The translations under genes were made by a program, and so were the position numbers. Below the pieces are notes generated by a model. It searched no databases. It was given only the letters and a program-made list of their open reading frames with translations, and was not told the DNA's origin. 64,000 nt of DNA from Pedobacter aquae (GTDB taxonomy: Bacteria > Bacteroidota > Bacteroidia > Sphingobacteriales > Sphingobacteriaceae). Positions within the stretch are counted from its first letter, which is position 1, and each line of letters begins with the position of its first letter. Positions 36,254-45,341 of the stretch are shown piece after piece. The stretch is taken from assembly GCF_008195825.1 (NCBI RefSeq), contig NZ_CP043329.1:1488001-1552000 (forward strand), in the 5' to 3' direction.

Positions 36254-37966
36254 TTAATAAACTATCTCTCCGTTAGGTCCAAACCTTGGTGTTAACTGGT
36301 TTTGATCTACTGGTATAAAATGTATCATATCAATTGTGGTAGATAGCGCATTACAATTGGTTAACGGATCAAGTCTAAAAATATGTCTATTAGTGGTTTG
36401 AATATCCATAGTACCTAAAAAGCGACAATTCCAATTAAAGCTGTTAAATGTAATAGGATTTTTAAATCCTTGTGCTTCTAACTCTTCTGCAGACGGATCT
36501 GTGGCAACAGAACCTGGATCTGATTTTGTTCTGATTCTGGACTCTCCGAAACTAACTGTTCTTGAGAAAGGCACACCATTTAGAGAAGCATTAGCAATAT
36601 TCTGACAGTTACCACTACCACGTAGTGCTCTAAAAGAAATCCATACTTTGTAGCGCCCTCTAATGATAACTGGTGTTCTAAACTCTATCCATTGCGCAAC
36701 TGCAGTCCTTAAATTAATACTGATATAGTCTGAAAAATATGCCCCTGCAAAATTACCTGTACTATTACAACTATAAGTTAGTGCAGGGTTTAAAAGCCCA
36801 CCCCATTTAATGTCTCTTAAACTATTTAATGGAAAAGCCTGTGATCTACCAGATACTCTAAAAATAGAAGGTAACTGACGAAACTCTGGTTGATCTGCAA
36901 CATCCCAAAAAACAGCTGTTGGTACTCTTTTCTTGATAGAAAAATCTCCATTAACGAAGTGTAATACACCATTTGTGGTAGATACATCACTTAACTGACG
37001 GTTAGCACTTACCCCTTTTTCTAAAACTCCGGCAAAAATATCCTCGTTAAACAACACTGTATCCTTAGATAGCTTAACACTAATAATTTCTAAAGGAGCT
37101 TTGGTTTCATGTGATGGAGCAGTAACAATATCTGCCATGTATTTTAAACCTGGTAAAACTTTATAGGCTATATAAAGATTTAAACTGTCGGTTAAATTTA
37201 AAGGATTATTAGTTGATGAATATTTATTTTTTAAATCAGTAAACGAGTTTATTCCTTCTCTTCTATAAACATCATTGGTTATAGCCAAAACAGCTACATA
37301 ACTTGGTGTACCATTGTTTACTGTTACAGGAGCATTTAATTTAATATCCCAGCCTGTAGCAATTAAAGCTTCGTTAAATATAGAAAGTTCTGGTTTAGAA
37401 GCTATTTCTTGTGCCAATGTCCTTACAGATTTTTGTAAGACACGGTCTAAACAATGTATAATACCATTACCAACTTTTATATTGCTTCTGGTAATACGGG
37501 CTGTTTTATTAATGATGATACTGGTGATACCATCTTCATTGGTTGCACCAGAGGTTAAAAACTGACCTAAAGCTGTAGGTGTTTTAATTTTACCATCAGT
37601 AAATGAAGTTGTTGAAATGGTATCTTGTATGATGTGTAATTTTACAACATCTTTTAAAACATCCAAATCTACTTGCTCTAAACTGGTTTTGCCTTGTTCT
37701 TCTAAAAATAGCTTAAAAGCATTATTATTAGGAGCAAAAACAGTATAGGTGCCATAAGCAGCTAAATAAGAGGCATTGCCTGTTAATTTTAATGCCTTCT
37801 TAAATTCAGAAAATTCAGAAGCCTCCTGTTCAAAAAAACCTGTAATATTTACACTATCATCTGTAGTTTGTGTAAATAATTCTTTTCTACAAGCGGAAAC
37901 ACTTAATATTAATAATAGAATTATTGCTATTATAGGTAAACGGTTGTATTTAAAAAACTTTTCCAT
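36254..37966 (-). CDS. Fasciclin-domain lipoprotein with C-terminal jelly-roll-like domain
   Basis: A 570-residue lipoprotein (lipobox SVSAC). Two FAS1 domains are visible: about residues 40-185 (EFSEFKKALKLTGNASYLAAYGTYTVFAPNN, then VGNGIIHCLDRVL) and about 190-345 (LSIFNEALIATGWDIKL, then TTNGVLHFVNGDF). Residues 350-570 form a beta-rich domain ending in IDMIHFIPVDQNQLTPR, similar in ending to the neighbouring fasciclin protein. The two genes are probably diverged copies. It follows the SusD gene by 17 bases and so belongs to the first SusC/SusD/fasciclin module of the operon. The proposed function is extracellular glycan binding beside the SusCD complex. Confidence 0.82.
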   Translation of the reverse strand: MEKFFKYNRLPIIAIILLLILSVSACRKELFTQTTDDSVNITGFFEQEASEFSEFKKALKLTGNASYLAAYGTYTVFAPNNNAFKLFLEEQGKTSLEQVDLDVLKDVVKLHIIQDTISTTSFTDGKIKTPTALGQFLTSGATNEDGITSIIINKTARITRSNIKVGNGIIHCLDRVLQKSVRTLAQEIASKPELSIFNEALIATGWDIKLNAPVTVNNGTPSYVAVLAITNDVYRREGINSFTDLKNKYSSTNNPLNLTDSLNLYIAYKVLPGLKYMADIVTAPSHETKAPLEIISVKLSKDTVLFNEDIFAGVLEKGVSANRQLSDVSTTNGVLHFVNGDFSIKKRVPTAVFWDVADQPEFRQLPSIFRVSGRSQAFPLNSLRDIKWGGLLNPALTYSCNSTGNFAGAYFSDYISINLRTAVAQWIEFRTPVIIRGRYKVWISFRALRGSGNCQNIANASLNGVPFSRTVSFGESRIRTKSDPGSVATDPSAEELEAQGFKNPITFNSFNWNCRFLGTMDIQTTNRHIFRLDPLTNCNALSTTIDMIHFIPVDQNQLTPRFGPNGEIVY

Positions 37967-37983
37967 ATTCTATTTAATTAGAT

Positions 37984-39489
37984 TTATTTATAAAAAGGAT
38001 TTTGTACCAAAGCTTTATTCGTTCTTAACTCTGTAAAATTTACAGGCAAGTAATGGCTATTAAAGTCTCTATATTTAGAAATAATAGATCGCTGTTTATC
38101 TGGCGGTGCACTAGCGGTAACCATGTCAATAATTAAATCTAAACGCTGGTAATTATTCCTTTTTGCATTTCTTAAGACATCAAACCATCTTTTTCCTTCA
38201 AAAGCAAATTCTCTTGCTCGTTCTTGCAAAATATAATCAGTTACCCCAGGTTTATCAGAATCTGGATCTGCAAAATCTGTACGTGTTTGTGTAAGAGCAT
38301 TTGCTCTTGACCTAATCATTTCTATATATTCAACAGCTTTTTTACCATCTCCAATTTCATTAAGTGCTTCGGCTTTCATTAATAAAACATCTGCATATCT
38401 ATATGCGAACCAGTGGGTAAAAGATTGCTCTAACGTTTTTCTAGTGTTTCTATCCTCACCTAAATATTTATAGATGGTATTATCGCTAGCTATTAAAGAA
38501 GCACCATTTCCTCTAATATCAAATTTTGTTTCATCGGTAAAATCAATTTGATATACTTGTTCCATAACCCTAGTAGAAGCTAAAAATCTTGGACGTTGAA
38601 AAAACATCACATAAAAAGGATTTAGTTGTTGTAAATCAAATTGAAACTCAAAAATACCTTCTGAAGAATTACCATTTGCATAGAGCGTACTAAACCAAGC
38701 GTTATTGCCTGGTACAAGCGAGAATCTACCAGAATCTTCTATTTTCTGACATGCCTCTATACATTTGTTATAATCTTCTAACCAAAGGTAAAGCTCTGCC
38801 TGCATGGCATTAATCGTATGTTTTGTAATACGCCCTTTATCTGCAGCTACACTACCATGTGTAGTTTTAGCTTTAGCTTCTGCCTCTATTAAATCTTTCT
38901 CTATCTGCTGAAAAACCTGTAACTGTGTTGATTGTGGTATTTGGAAATTATCAGCATCACTTTTAGTTGCTGTTAATTTTAAAGGTACATCGCCCCAGGT
39001 TTTAGCAAGAGTTAAATATAAAAATGCTCTTAAACCTAATGCCTCTGCTACATAGCCATTTAATTCTGTTTGTGTTAGTGTTGGATCTCTTTGTAAAACA
39101 GCCGGAGCCAAATCAATAACATTATTGCAATAGTTAATAATTCTATAAAATGTTCTCCAATTAGTAAGGTTACTGGTTTCTAAAACGTTAACTTCAATTA
39201 AATCAATTTCATCAATACTTGCAAAAGGCCCCTGTGTAACCATATCTCCTCTTAACTCGCCATACATAAATAACAATTCTACTAATGGAGCATCTCGGTT
39301 TCCCGGAGGAGAGGTTAACAAAGAACTATAACATCCAATTACAGCGGATTGAACTTGCTCTTTAGTTTGCCAAAACTCACTACCTACGATACCATCTTGT
39401 GGTTTTAGCTCTAACCACTTATTACAAGAAGTAAAACTTCCTAAAAACAGGGTTAATAAAAGCGTAATATAAATTTTTCTAAGTTTCAT
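37984..39489 (-). CDS. SusD/RagB-family glycan-binding lipoprotein
   Basis: A 501-residue lipoprotein. The ATG at 39489 gives the signal MKLRKIYITLLLTLFLGSFTSC with Cys at the lipobox; the frame also opens at a TTG at 39507, which is less likely. The SusD start LELKPQDGIVGSEFWQTKEQVQSAV and the C-terminal signature LQERAREFAFEGKRWFDVLR are both clear. It partners the SusC encoded 18 bases upstream. Compared with the other SusD proteins here it is short, close to the common length for the family. Confidence 0.93.
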   Translation of the reverse strand: MKLRKIYITLLLTLFLGSFTSCNKWLELKPQDGIVGSEFWQTKEQVQSAVIGCYSSLLTSPPGNRDAPLVELLFMYGELRGDMVTQGPFASIDEIDLIEVNVLETSNLTNWRTFYRIINYCNNVIDLAPAVLQRDPTLTQTELNGYVAEALGLRAFLYLTLAKTWGDVPLKLTATKSDADNFQIPQSTQLQVFQQIEKDLIEAEAKAKTTHGSVAADKGRITKHTINAMQAELYLWLEDYNKCIEACQKIEDSGRFSLVPGNNAWFSTLYANGNSSEGIFEFQFDLQQLNPFYVMFFQRPRFLASTRVMEQVYQIDFTDETKFDIRGNGASLIASDNTIYKYLGEDRNTRKTLEQSFTHWFAYRYADVLLMKAEALNEIGDGKKAVEYIEMIRSRANALTQTRTDFADPDSDKPGVTDYILQERAREFAFEGKRWFDVLRNAKRNNYQRLDLIIDMVTASAPPDKQRSIISKYRDFNSHYLPVNFTELRTNKALVQNPFYK

Positions 39490-39507
39490 AACTTTAATTC
39501 TTTTCAA

Positions 39508-42500
39508 TTAAAACCTGGTTGATAAGCCGAAAGTAAATCTTTTTGTAGGGGGAGTTCTAGAATTGTCTAGTGCGATTCCGAAAACACCACGCTGCATATT
39601 TACCTCAGGGTCTTGACCTCTATAATTGGTTAATGTGAAGATATTCTCACCAGTTAAAAACACTCTTACATCAGCAAGTTTAAGTTTCTTTAACATATCT
39701 TTTCCTAAGCTATAGCTAAGTGTTGCTGTTCTAAAACGTACAAATGACGCATCCTCTACGTATCTGTCTGAACCTAACCAATTAAATCCTGATGCAAATA
39801 ATGCTCTTGGAATATCCGTTTCATCTCCTGGATTTCTCCACCTTCTTAAAACTGCGGTACTTTGATTATTGAAACCTGTTAAATTAGTGGTTAACATATC
39901 TGTTTGGTTAATAACCTCATAACCAATTCTGTAACTAAAAAACAAAGCTAATCTAATACGATTTTTATAATTGAATGAAGGACCAAAACCACCAGTGAAT
40001 TTAGGATTACTATTACCTAGATATACAATATCTCTAGAGTCTATATTTCCGTCGTTATTGATATCCTCATACATGGCGTCTCCTGCCTGAAAAATGTAAT
40101 CCGTTCTAGGATAGTTAAAACGCATATAAATTGGCTGACCATCTGGACCAAAAATTTGGTTACCATCTGCATCTCTTGCAATGGTTGCATCTTGATCTTT
40201 ATAAACCCCTTTAAATCTGTATCCGTAAAAAGAACCATAAGGATTGTTCATTCTTAAGAAACGCTTATAACTACCGTTTCTATCGGCAAAACCTTCTTCT
40301 GCAGGAAAGAATTCGGAAATTTCACGTATGATATTTACGTTTCTAGCGATGTTGAAACCAAAATCAATCGTTAAATTTTTTGATTTATATGGGGTAGCAT
40401 TAATACCAACTTCCCAACCTTGGTTATCTAATTTACCATAGTTTAAGTCGATATCATTAAAACCAGAAACAGAGGAAACTTGTAAGTTTTCAAATAATAA
40501 ATCGGTAGACCTGTTTCTATATAAGTCAACATCAATTTTTAATTTTCTGTTGAACATTTCTAGGTTAAAACCAAGGTTAGAACCTGCTACGGTTTCCCAT
40601 TTTAAATTGTTAAGCTCTATATTGGCAGGAAAAACTCCTGATAAGCCTAAGTAGTTAGATTGGAAATTATTGTAGAAATTATAGAATAAATAATCTGCTC
40701 TTGGCACCCTTCCAGACTCTCCGTAACTTGCTCTTACGCTCAAGTCATCAATAAATTTGAACTTCTGCATAAATTTCTCTGCAGACATTCTCCAACGTGT
40801 TGATATAGATGGGAAATATCCAAATCTATTATTAGGGCCAAATTTTGAGCTACCATCTGCTCTGATACCAACGTTAACAATATATCTATCATCATATTTA
40901 TATTGTGTACTAATTAAAGTACCAATATTTCTAGACTCACCAATGCTGGTTAATAATCTTAACTCGGTATTTTGAGTTCTTGATGGAACAGATGGATCTG
41001 TTAATAAAGAAGATGCTGTATTTGAAGTTAAAGCTTCATGGAAAACACCTCTATAATCATCTGTTTGGATAGAAAGAATACTTTGCCACTCATGCTTCTC
41101 GCCAACAAAAGGCTTAAAAATAATATTAGCTTTAGATTGAACTCTAAATTGATCTAAATCAGAGTCTCCTGCTCTGTTAACAACGGTTTCTGTATATGGT
41201 CTACCTGTTGCATTTTGAGGTAAGAAATTATTGATTTTGCTATTATTGATATCAAACATTACAGAGAAATCAGAAAAGAGCACATTAGGAATGATATCGT
41301 ATTTTAAGTTAAATATTGGTGTTATCCTCTCTCCTCTTTGTCTGTTTGAGGCAAACTCTGCCATGGCTACAGGATTGTAAGTACCAGGAAAAGCACCCTG
41401 AATATTTCTTGCTGGAGAAAAGAAATTTGGTGTTAAATTTCCAAATTCATCATATTCATAAATGCTCATGTTAGGCATTTTGGTATTGGCAACACTTCTT
41501 AATCCGTCTAGGTTATCACGGTCTCCGTTAACATAATTTCTATCTGTTACAGAGTGGGTATAGGCAATATCAGTTCTAAATCTAATTCTATCAGAAACGG
41601 TATAATCTAAGTTTAAACGAGCAGAAATCCTATCTAAACCAGTCCCTCTGGTTACCCCAATTTGGTCTAAATACCCAACTGAAGTATAGTATTTAGCTTT
41701 CTCTCCACCACCTTGAAGGGATAAGGTATGGTCACCAGATAAACCTGTTTGTGTAATTGCATCTATCCAATCGGTATTATTACTATAGTTTTTATACCAA
41801 TAAACATCACTAGGGTCATACTGAAACTCTTTTACCGTTAAAGTATTTAAAGGTACACCATTTCTATTCATCACCATTTCTGGAATTAACTGCGAATATT
41901 GGTCTCCGTTTAAAAGAGGTATACCTAAAGGCACTGTAGCTAAAGAACCTCTAAAAGAATAATTGATAGTAGGTTTACCAATAGCCCCTCTTTTTGTAGT
42001 AATTAATAAAACTCCGTTAGAAGCTCTTGCACCCCAAACAGCAGTTGCAGCAGCATCTTTTAAGATGGTGATGGTTTCTATATCTGCCGGAGCAATATTT
42101 AATAACTGAGCATAACCATCTTGATCTGCGGTACCGAAGTTAAAATCTGATGGTACAGATGTTTCATAAGGTAAACCATCTACAACAATTAAAGGATCTG
42201 CAACACCACTGATAGAAGATGTACCTCGAATTCTAATGGCCATACCAGAACCTGGGTCTCCAGAGTTTGATGCAATATCAACACCCGCGATTCTGCCTTG
42301 TAAAGCCTCATCTATTGAGGTAGATTGCATCTCTTGCAATGATCTTGCGCTAATAGAAACACTTGAAGTTGTTAAATCTCTTTCATCAATAGTCATTAAA
42401 CCAGTGTTGCCAGATTTTGCTGCACTTACGGTTACTCCCTCTAGTTCATTAAAGTTTGATTCTAAAGAAAAATTAATACTTGTTCTACCATTAACTACTG

Positions 42501-42798
42501 CTACTTGTGATTTATACCCCAAATAAGACACTGAAATGGTATGCTTAGGGTCTTTCATTTTTAAAGCAAAGTTTCCGTTTAAATCTGTAACAACCCCAGT
42601 TACAGTACGCTTATCTTTATCTTGTTCTACAACAGATGCACCAATAATAGGTTGTTTATCTGTTCTATCTATTACCCTTCCTCTTACAATAAACGTAGTA
42701 GAAGCGGCTGGGCTTTGAGCCATAAGCACTTGTGCACTTAATACACAAGCTATTACAGCTAATACCCTTAAAAAATAACTATTTAATATATTTCTCAT
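39508..42798 (-). CDS. SusC-type TonB-dependent receptor
   Basis: A 1096-residue outer-membrane importer. After a signal peptide come a CarboxypepD_reg domain (VRGRVIDRTDKQPIIGASVVEQD), the motif LEGVTVSAAKSGNTG in place of EVVVVGYG, and a plug with PLIVVDGLPYET and ITILKDAAATAVWGARASNGVLLIT. The barrel ends in KRFTFGLSTRF. It starts 2 bases after the stop of the fasciclin gene at 42801, so the two are probably translated together. It forms the first SusCD pair of the long operon. Confidence 0.94.
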   Translation of the reverse strand: MRNILNSYFLRVLAVIACVLSAQVLMAQSPAASTTFIVRGRVIDRTDKQPIIGASVVEQDKDKRTVTGVVTDLNGNFALKMKDPKHTISVSYLGYKSQVAVVNGRTSINFSLESNFNELEGVTVSAAKSGNTGLMTIDERDLTTSSVSISARSLQEMQSTSIDEALQGRIAGVDIASNSGDPGSGMAIRIRGTSSISGVADPLIVVDGLPYETSVPSDFNFGTADQDGYAQLLNIAPADIETITILKDAAATAVWGARASNGVLLITTKRGAIGKPTINYSFRGSLATVPLGIPLLNGDQYSQLIPEMVMNRNGVPLNTLTVKEFQYDPSDVYWYKNYSNNTDWIDAITQTGLSGDHTLSLQGGGEKAKYYTSVGYLDQIGVTRGTGLDRISARLNLDYTVSDRIRFRTDIAYTHSVTDRNYVNGDRDNLDGLRSVANTKMPNMSIYEYDEFGNLTPNFFSPARNIQGAFPGTYNPVAMAEFASNRQRGERITPIFNLKYDIIPNVLFSDFSVMFDINNSKINNFLPQNATGRPYTETVVNRAGDSDLDQFRVQSKANIIFKPFVGEKHEWQSILSIQTDDYRGVFHEALTSNTASSLLTDPSVPSRTQNTELRLLTSIGESRNIGTLISTQYKYDDRYIVNVGIRADGSSKFGPNNRFGYFPSISTRWRMSAEKFMQKFKFIDDLSVRASYGESGRVPRADYLFYNFYNNFQSNYLGLSGVFPANIELNNLKWETVAGSNLGFNLEMFNRKLKIDVDLYRNRSTDLLFENLQVSSVSGFNDIDLNYGKLDNQGWEVGINATPYKSKNLTIDFGFNIARNVNIIREISEFFPAEEGFADRNGSYKRFLRMNNPYGSFYGYRFKGVYKDQDATIARDADGNQIFGPDGQPIYMRFNYPRTDYIFQAGDAMYEDINNDGNIDSRDIVYLGNSNPKFTGGFGPSFNYKNRIRLALFFSYRIGYEVINQTDMLTTNLTGFNNQSTAVLRRWRNPGDETDIPRALFASGFNWLGSDRYVEDASFVRFRTATLSYSLGKDMLKKLKLADVRVFLTGENIFTLTNYRGQDPEVNMQRGVFGIALDNSRTPPTKRFTFGLSTRF

Positions 42799-42800
42799 TT

Positions 42801-45023
42801 CTATCTATAATCAAGATAATTATCAACTAAATGAATTAAAGCTCTGTCTGCAAGGTTATTACTTGGCCCATTGATGACCCTTGCCGTACGGTTGTTGTTC
42901 TGACCAGAAAAAGAAAGATTATTTAACTGATTATTTATTCTCACAGTTACTATTTCATCATTTATATTTCTGAACAGAGTCTCTGTAGAGGTTATATTTT
43001 GATTACCATCTGGCGCTACCGTATTTCTTACCAAAATATGGTATCTGATAAAAGAAGAAACTCTTTCTATATCTAAAGCGTTTGTAGATGTTGCGCTTGC
43101 AGGTAACAGCCCGGCTGTGACAGCGGCCGCTATAGAAGCATTGTTAGGTATTAATAGCGTATATGATGTACCTAATGCTACTCCATTTATAGCGCCAGTT
43201 GTACGATTATAAAGTGGAGAGCTATTTAAATAATCAAAAAATCTTCTAAATTCTGAACCAACTGGTGCTGCTAAAGCTGCTAATTCTAAGCCTATTGATC
43301 TTTCACTAAACTCTAGTATGTTATCTGTATAATAAACCCTACCGTTTCTGGTGTCTTCAAAGCCTGTAATGTTTACAATATTGCCTAAATCTTCATTACC
43401 AGCCGCAAATACAGTATTATTATTCCACTTGATATATTCACCTGGGATATCTCTATCTCCTGTTCTAATAATACCAGAACCTGATAAATTATTTAACTCA
43501 TTATTAGGTGTTGCAACAATATGATTATATAATATTCTTTGTAATCTTAATCTTGCTACTGGACCAGATACTCTTACACCTGTTGCCGGAGATACATAAA
43601 CCCACTCATTTCTAGTTCCGTCAAAATCAAATCCTTTTGCTTTTAGAACTTGATCAGACATCATAAACAAAGTAAATCTTATTCTTAAGTTATTGATGAT
43701 TCTTCTGTACTCTTCGTTAAGGGCCCTTGTCATTAACGTAAAAGCCGGATTTAAATAAGGCGCACTGTAAACAGAATAGAAAGTATTGGCTTCTTGTACT
43801 TTATTAGTACCATAGAAAATACCATTACTTAACATTTTTTTATCTACAATATTGGTATTAGGATTAAATCTGGCTTCTTCTTCTAAAAGATTAATACTTG
43901 CATTAAACTTACTAGGCCACACCGTAGTTTGCCACATATGTGCATTTATCAAATCTGTTAAAATATAGGTTGGTAATGCATCTAAAGAAGGATAATGTTC
44001 TAATATAACGTTATTGATAAAATCTTGAAGAACGGCATTTGTTGGCACAAACATGCTATAACCATCTGCCTGTCCATCATTATCCATAACTTTTAGAAAA
44101 TTTTCATTATTAGGTGAAAATGCCAATGCCGGATGATAAACTTTTATAAAAACATCTTCTGTGCTTCCTGTTAATATTCTATATCTTCTAGTAGCAAGTT
44201 CATTTCTTTGGTAGGTAACTAAATACTTATCTAAAATAGATTTAAACAAACTATATTCTGGCTTGCTAGCTAAATATTGATCTATACTTGGTAAAGGAAC
44301 ATTAACTGAAGTTACTTCGTGAATAACACCATTTTCAGCTAGAATATCTGCTGTTTTAACAGAACCAGCACCCACATTAAAACCAGTGTAAGTTTGGTTA
44401 GGGTAGAAATAATTATAATCAGCAGCGGTTAAACCAGCAGCTGTCATATACTTTTCATGAAAATATGGAATAAACTTATTATTGTTATCCCCATCTACAT
44501 AATAGGGTGTACCTAAACTACTTAAGGAGTTATTTCTATTAGAAGAAAAAACAACACGTTCTTGTCCATTAACTACCTCTTTGTAAAAACCATCGTAATA
44601 AGCGGTTCTTCTTTTATAGGCAACGTTTGGTACCCAACCTAAACTAGACTGATAATCAGAAATTCTATCGGTTTTAAATGCGTTAAATACTAATGCATAT
44701 TTTACAATTTTTTCTGCCAACTCTTTAGAAACAGCATCTGCATTGGTAATACCGTTTTCTTGAAAATAAAGCTGGAAAGCTTCATCATTAGGGGCAAAAA
44801 GTGTCCAGTATCCTGATTTAGATAGAATATCTTTATAGGACGCTTTATCTATGAGTTTAATAAAGCTGGTAAAATTACCTTTTGCAACCAATTGCTGGTA
44901 AATAGGATCGGCTAGAGAGTCTGGCCTTCCATAGTACTCGTCAAATTTATCTTTTTGGCAGCCTAGCAACATAACATTGGCGGCAATAACCAAAAGGATA
45001 ACACGTTTAATTGATGTTAACAT
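42801..45023 (-). CDS. Multi-domain fasciclin lipoprotein, first gene of the susCD operon
   Basis: A 740-residue lipoprotein (lipobox MLLGC). Four FAS1-like repeats can be traced: about residues 45-240 (FTSFIKLIDKASYKDILSKSGYWTLFAPND, with an insertion, then NGVIHEVTSVNV), 250-415 (YSLFKSILDKYLVTYQ), 430-560 (LTRALNEEYRRIINNLRIRFTLFMMSD) and 575-738 (EFRRFFDYLNSSPLY, TSYTLLIPNNASI, ALIHLVDNYLDYR). FAS1 domains mediate adhesion and are found in plant arabinogalactan proteins, but their role in PULs is not established. Its place as first gene under promoter f, ahead of SusC, makes it an obvious candidate for the cell-surface glycan-binding component. Confidence 0.82.
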   Translation of the reverse strand: MLTSIKRVILLVIAANVMLLGCQKDKFDEYYGRPDSLADPIYQQLVAKGNFTSFIKLIDKASYKDILSKSGYWTLFAPNDEAFQLYFQENGITNADAVSKELAEKIVKYALVFNAFKTDRISDYQSSLGWVPNVAYKRRTAYYDGFYKEVVNGQERVVFSSNRNNSLSSLGTPYYVDGDNNNKFIPYFHEKYMTAAGLTAADYNYFYPNQTYTGFNVGAGSVKTADILAENGVIHEVTSVNVPLPSIDQYLASKPEYSLFKSILDKYLVTYQRNELATRRYRILTGSTEDVFIKVYHPALAFSPNNENFLKVMDNDGQADGYSMFVPTNAVLQDFINNVILEHYPSLDALPTYILTDLINAHMWQTTVWPSKFNASINLLEEEARFNPNTNIVDKKMLSNGIFYGTNKVQEANTFYSVYSAPYLNPAFTLMTRALNEEYRRIINNLRIRFTLFMMSDQVLKAKGFDFDGTRNEWVYVSPATGVRVSGPVARLRLQRILYNHIVATPNNELNNLSGSGIIRTGDRDIPGEYIKWNNNTVFAAGNEDLGNIVNITGFEDTRNGRVYYTDNILEFSERSIGLELAALAAPVGSEFRRFFDYLNSSPLYNRTTGAINGVALGTSYTLLIPNNASIAAAVTAGLLPASATSTNALDIERVSSFIRYHILVRNTVAPDGNQNITSTETLFRNINDEIVTVRINNQLNNLSFSGQNNNRTARVINGPSNNLADRALIHLVDNYLDYR

Positions 45024-45077
45024 AATCGGGTATATCTAAAAAAAATATAAAGTGGATTCTTATAAAAAAGAATGATA

Positions 45078-45095
45078 AAAGGTTTATAAACCTTT
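45078..45095. repeat. 18-bp perfect palindrome in the susCD operon leader
   Basis: AAAGGTTTATAAACCTTT is fully self-complementary and would form a hairpin in the leader RNA of the 15-kb operon. Length and distance to the start codon (55 bases) match those of the palindrome before GH106, although the sequence is different. This suggests a shared leader-hairpin role rather than a shared protein site. Confidence 0.5.
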
Positions 45096-45245
45096 ACTTA
45101 GTGTATCATGTACTTAGAACTACTACATCATCTACACTTAAATAAGGCTTACTTTGGTTAAAGTAAAATTTAGTCATGTTTTGGTTTTATTAGGTTACTA
45201 TTTGGTTTTATAACAGCATCATACATTACTGCTATTGGTTATCAT

Positions 45246-45290
45246 CTAAGGTATACCAATTAAAAAATAACCGCAACCTGTAGTATCCTG
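45246..45290 (-). promoter_or_regulatory. CAGG-repeat composite promoter, unit f (15-kb susCD/fasciclin operon)
   Basis: The minus-strand site CAGGATACTACAGGTTGC is nearly identical to unit e, with TACCTTAG exactly 27 bases from the start of the second half-site. It drives the fasciclin-SusC-SusD-fasciclin-fasciclin-SusC-SusD operon ending at 29744. The leader of about 215 bases is one of the two longest in the set. Confidence 0.85.
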
Positions 45291-45341
45291 TAAGGTAGCC
45301 TGATGACCTAAAAAATATCATTATAGAGCTAAAAAACCGGA

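Larger units (their letters stand above)
45024..45341. other. Non-coding control region upstream of the long susCD operon
   Basis: These 318 bases contain no gene. They hold promoter f (45246-45290), a long leader of about 215 bases and an 18-bp perfect palindrome AAAGGTTTATAAACCTTT at 45078-45095, 55 bases before the ATG of the fasciclin gene. A 9-bp inverted repeat (AGCCTGATG at 45297-45305, CATCAGGCT at 45350-45358) reaches into the end of the CE12 gene; its meaning is unclear. Confidence 0.55.
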
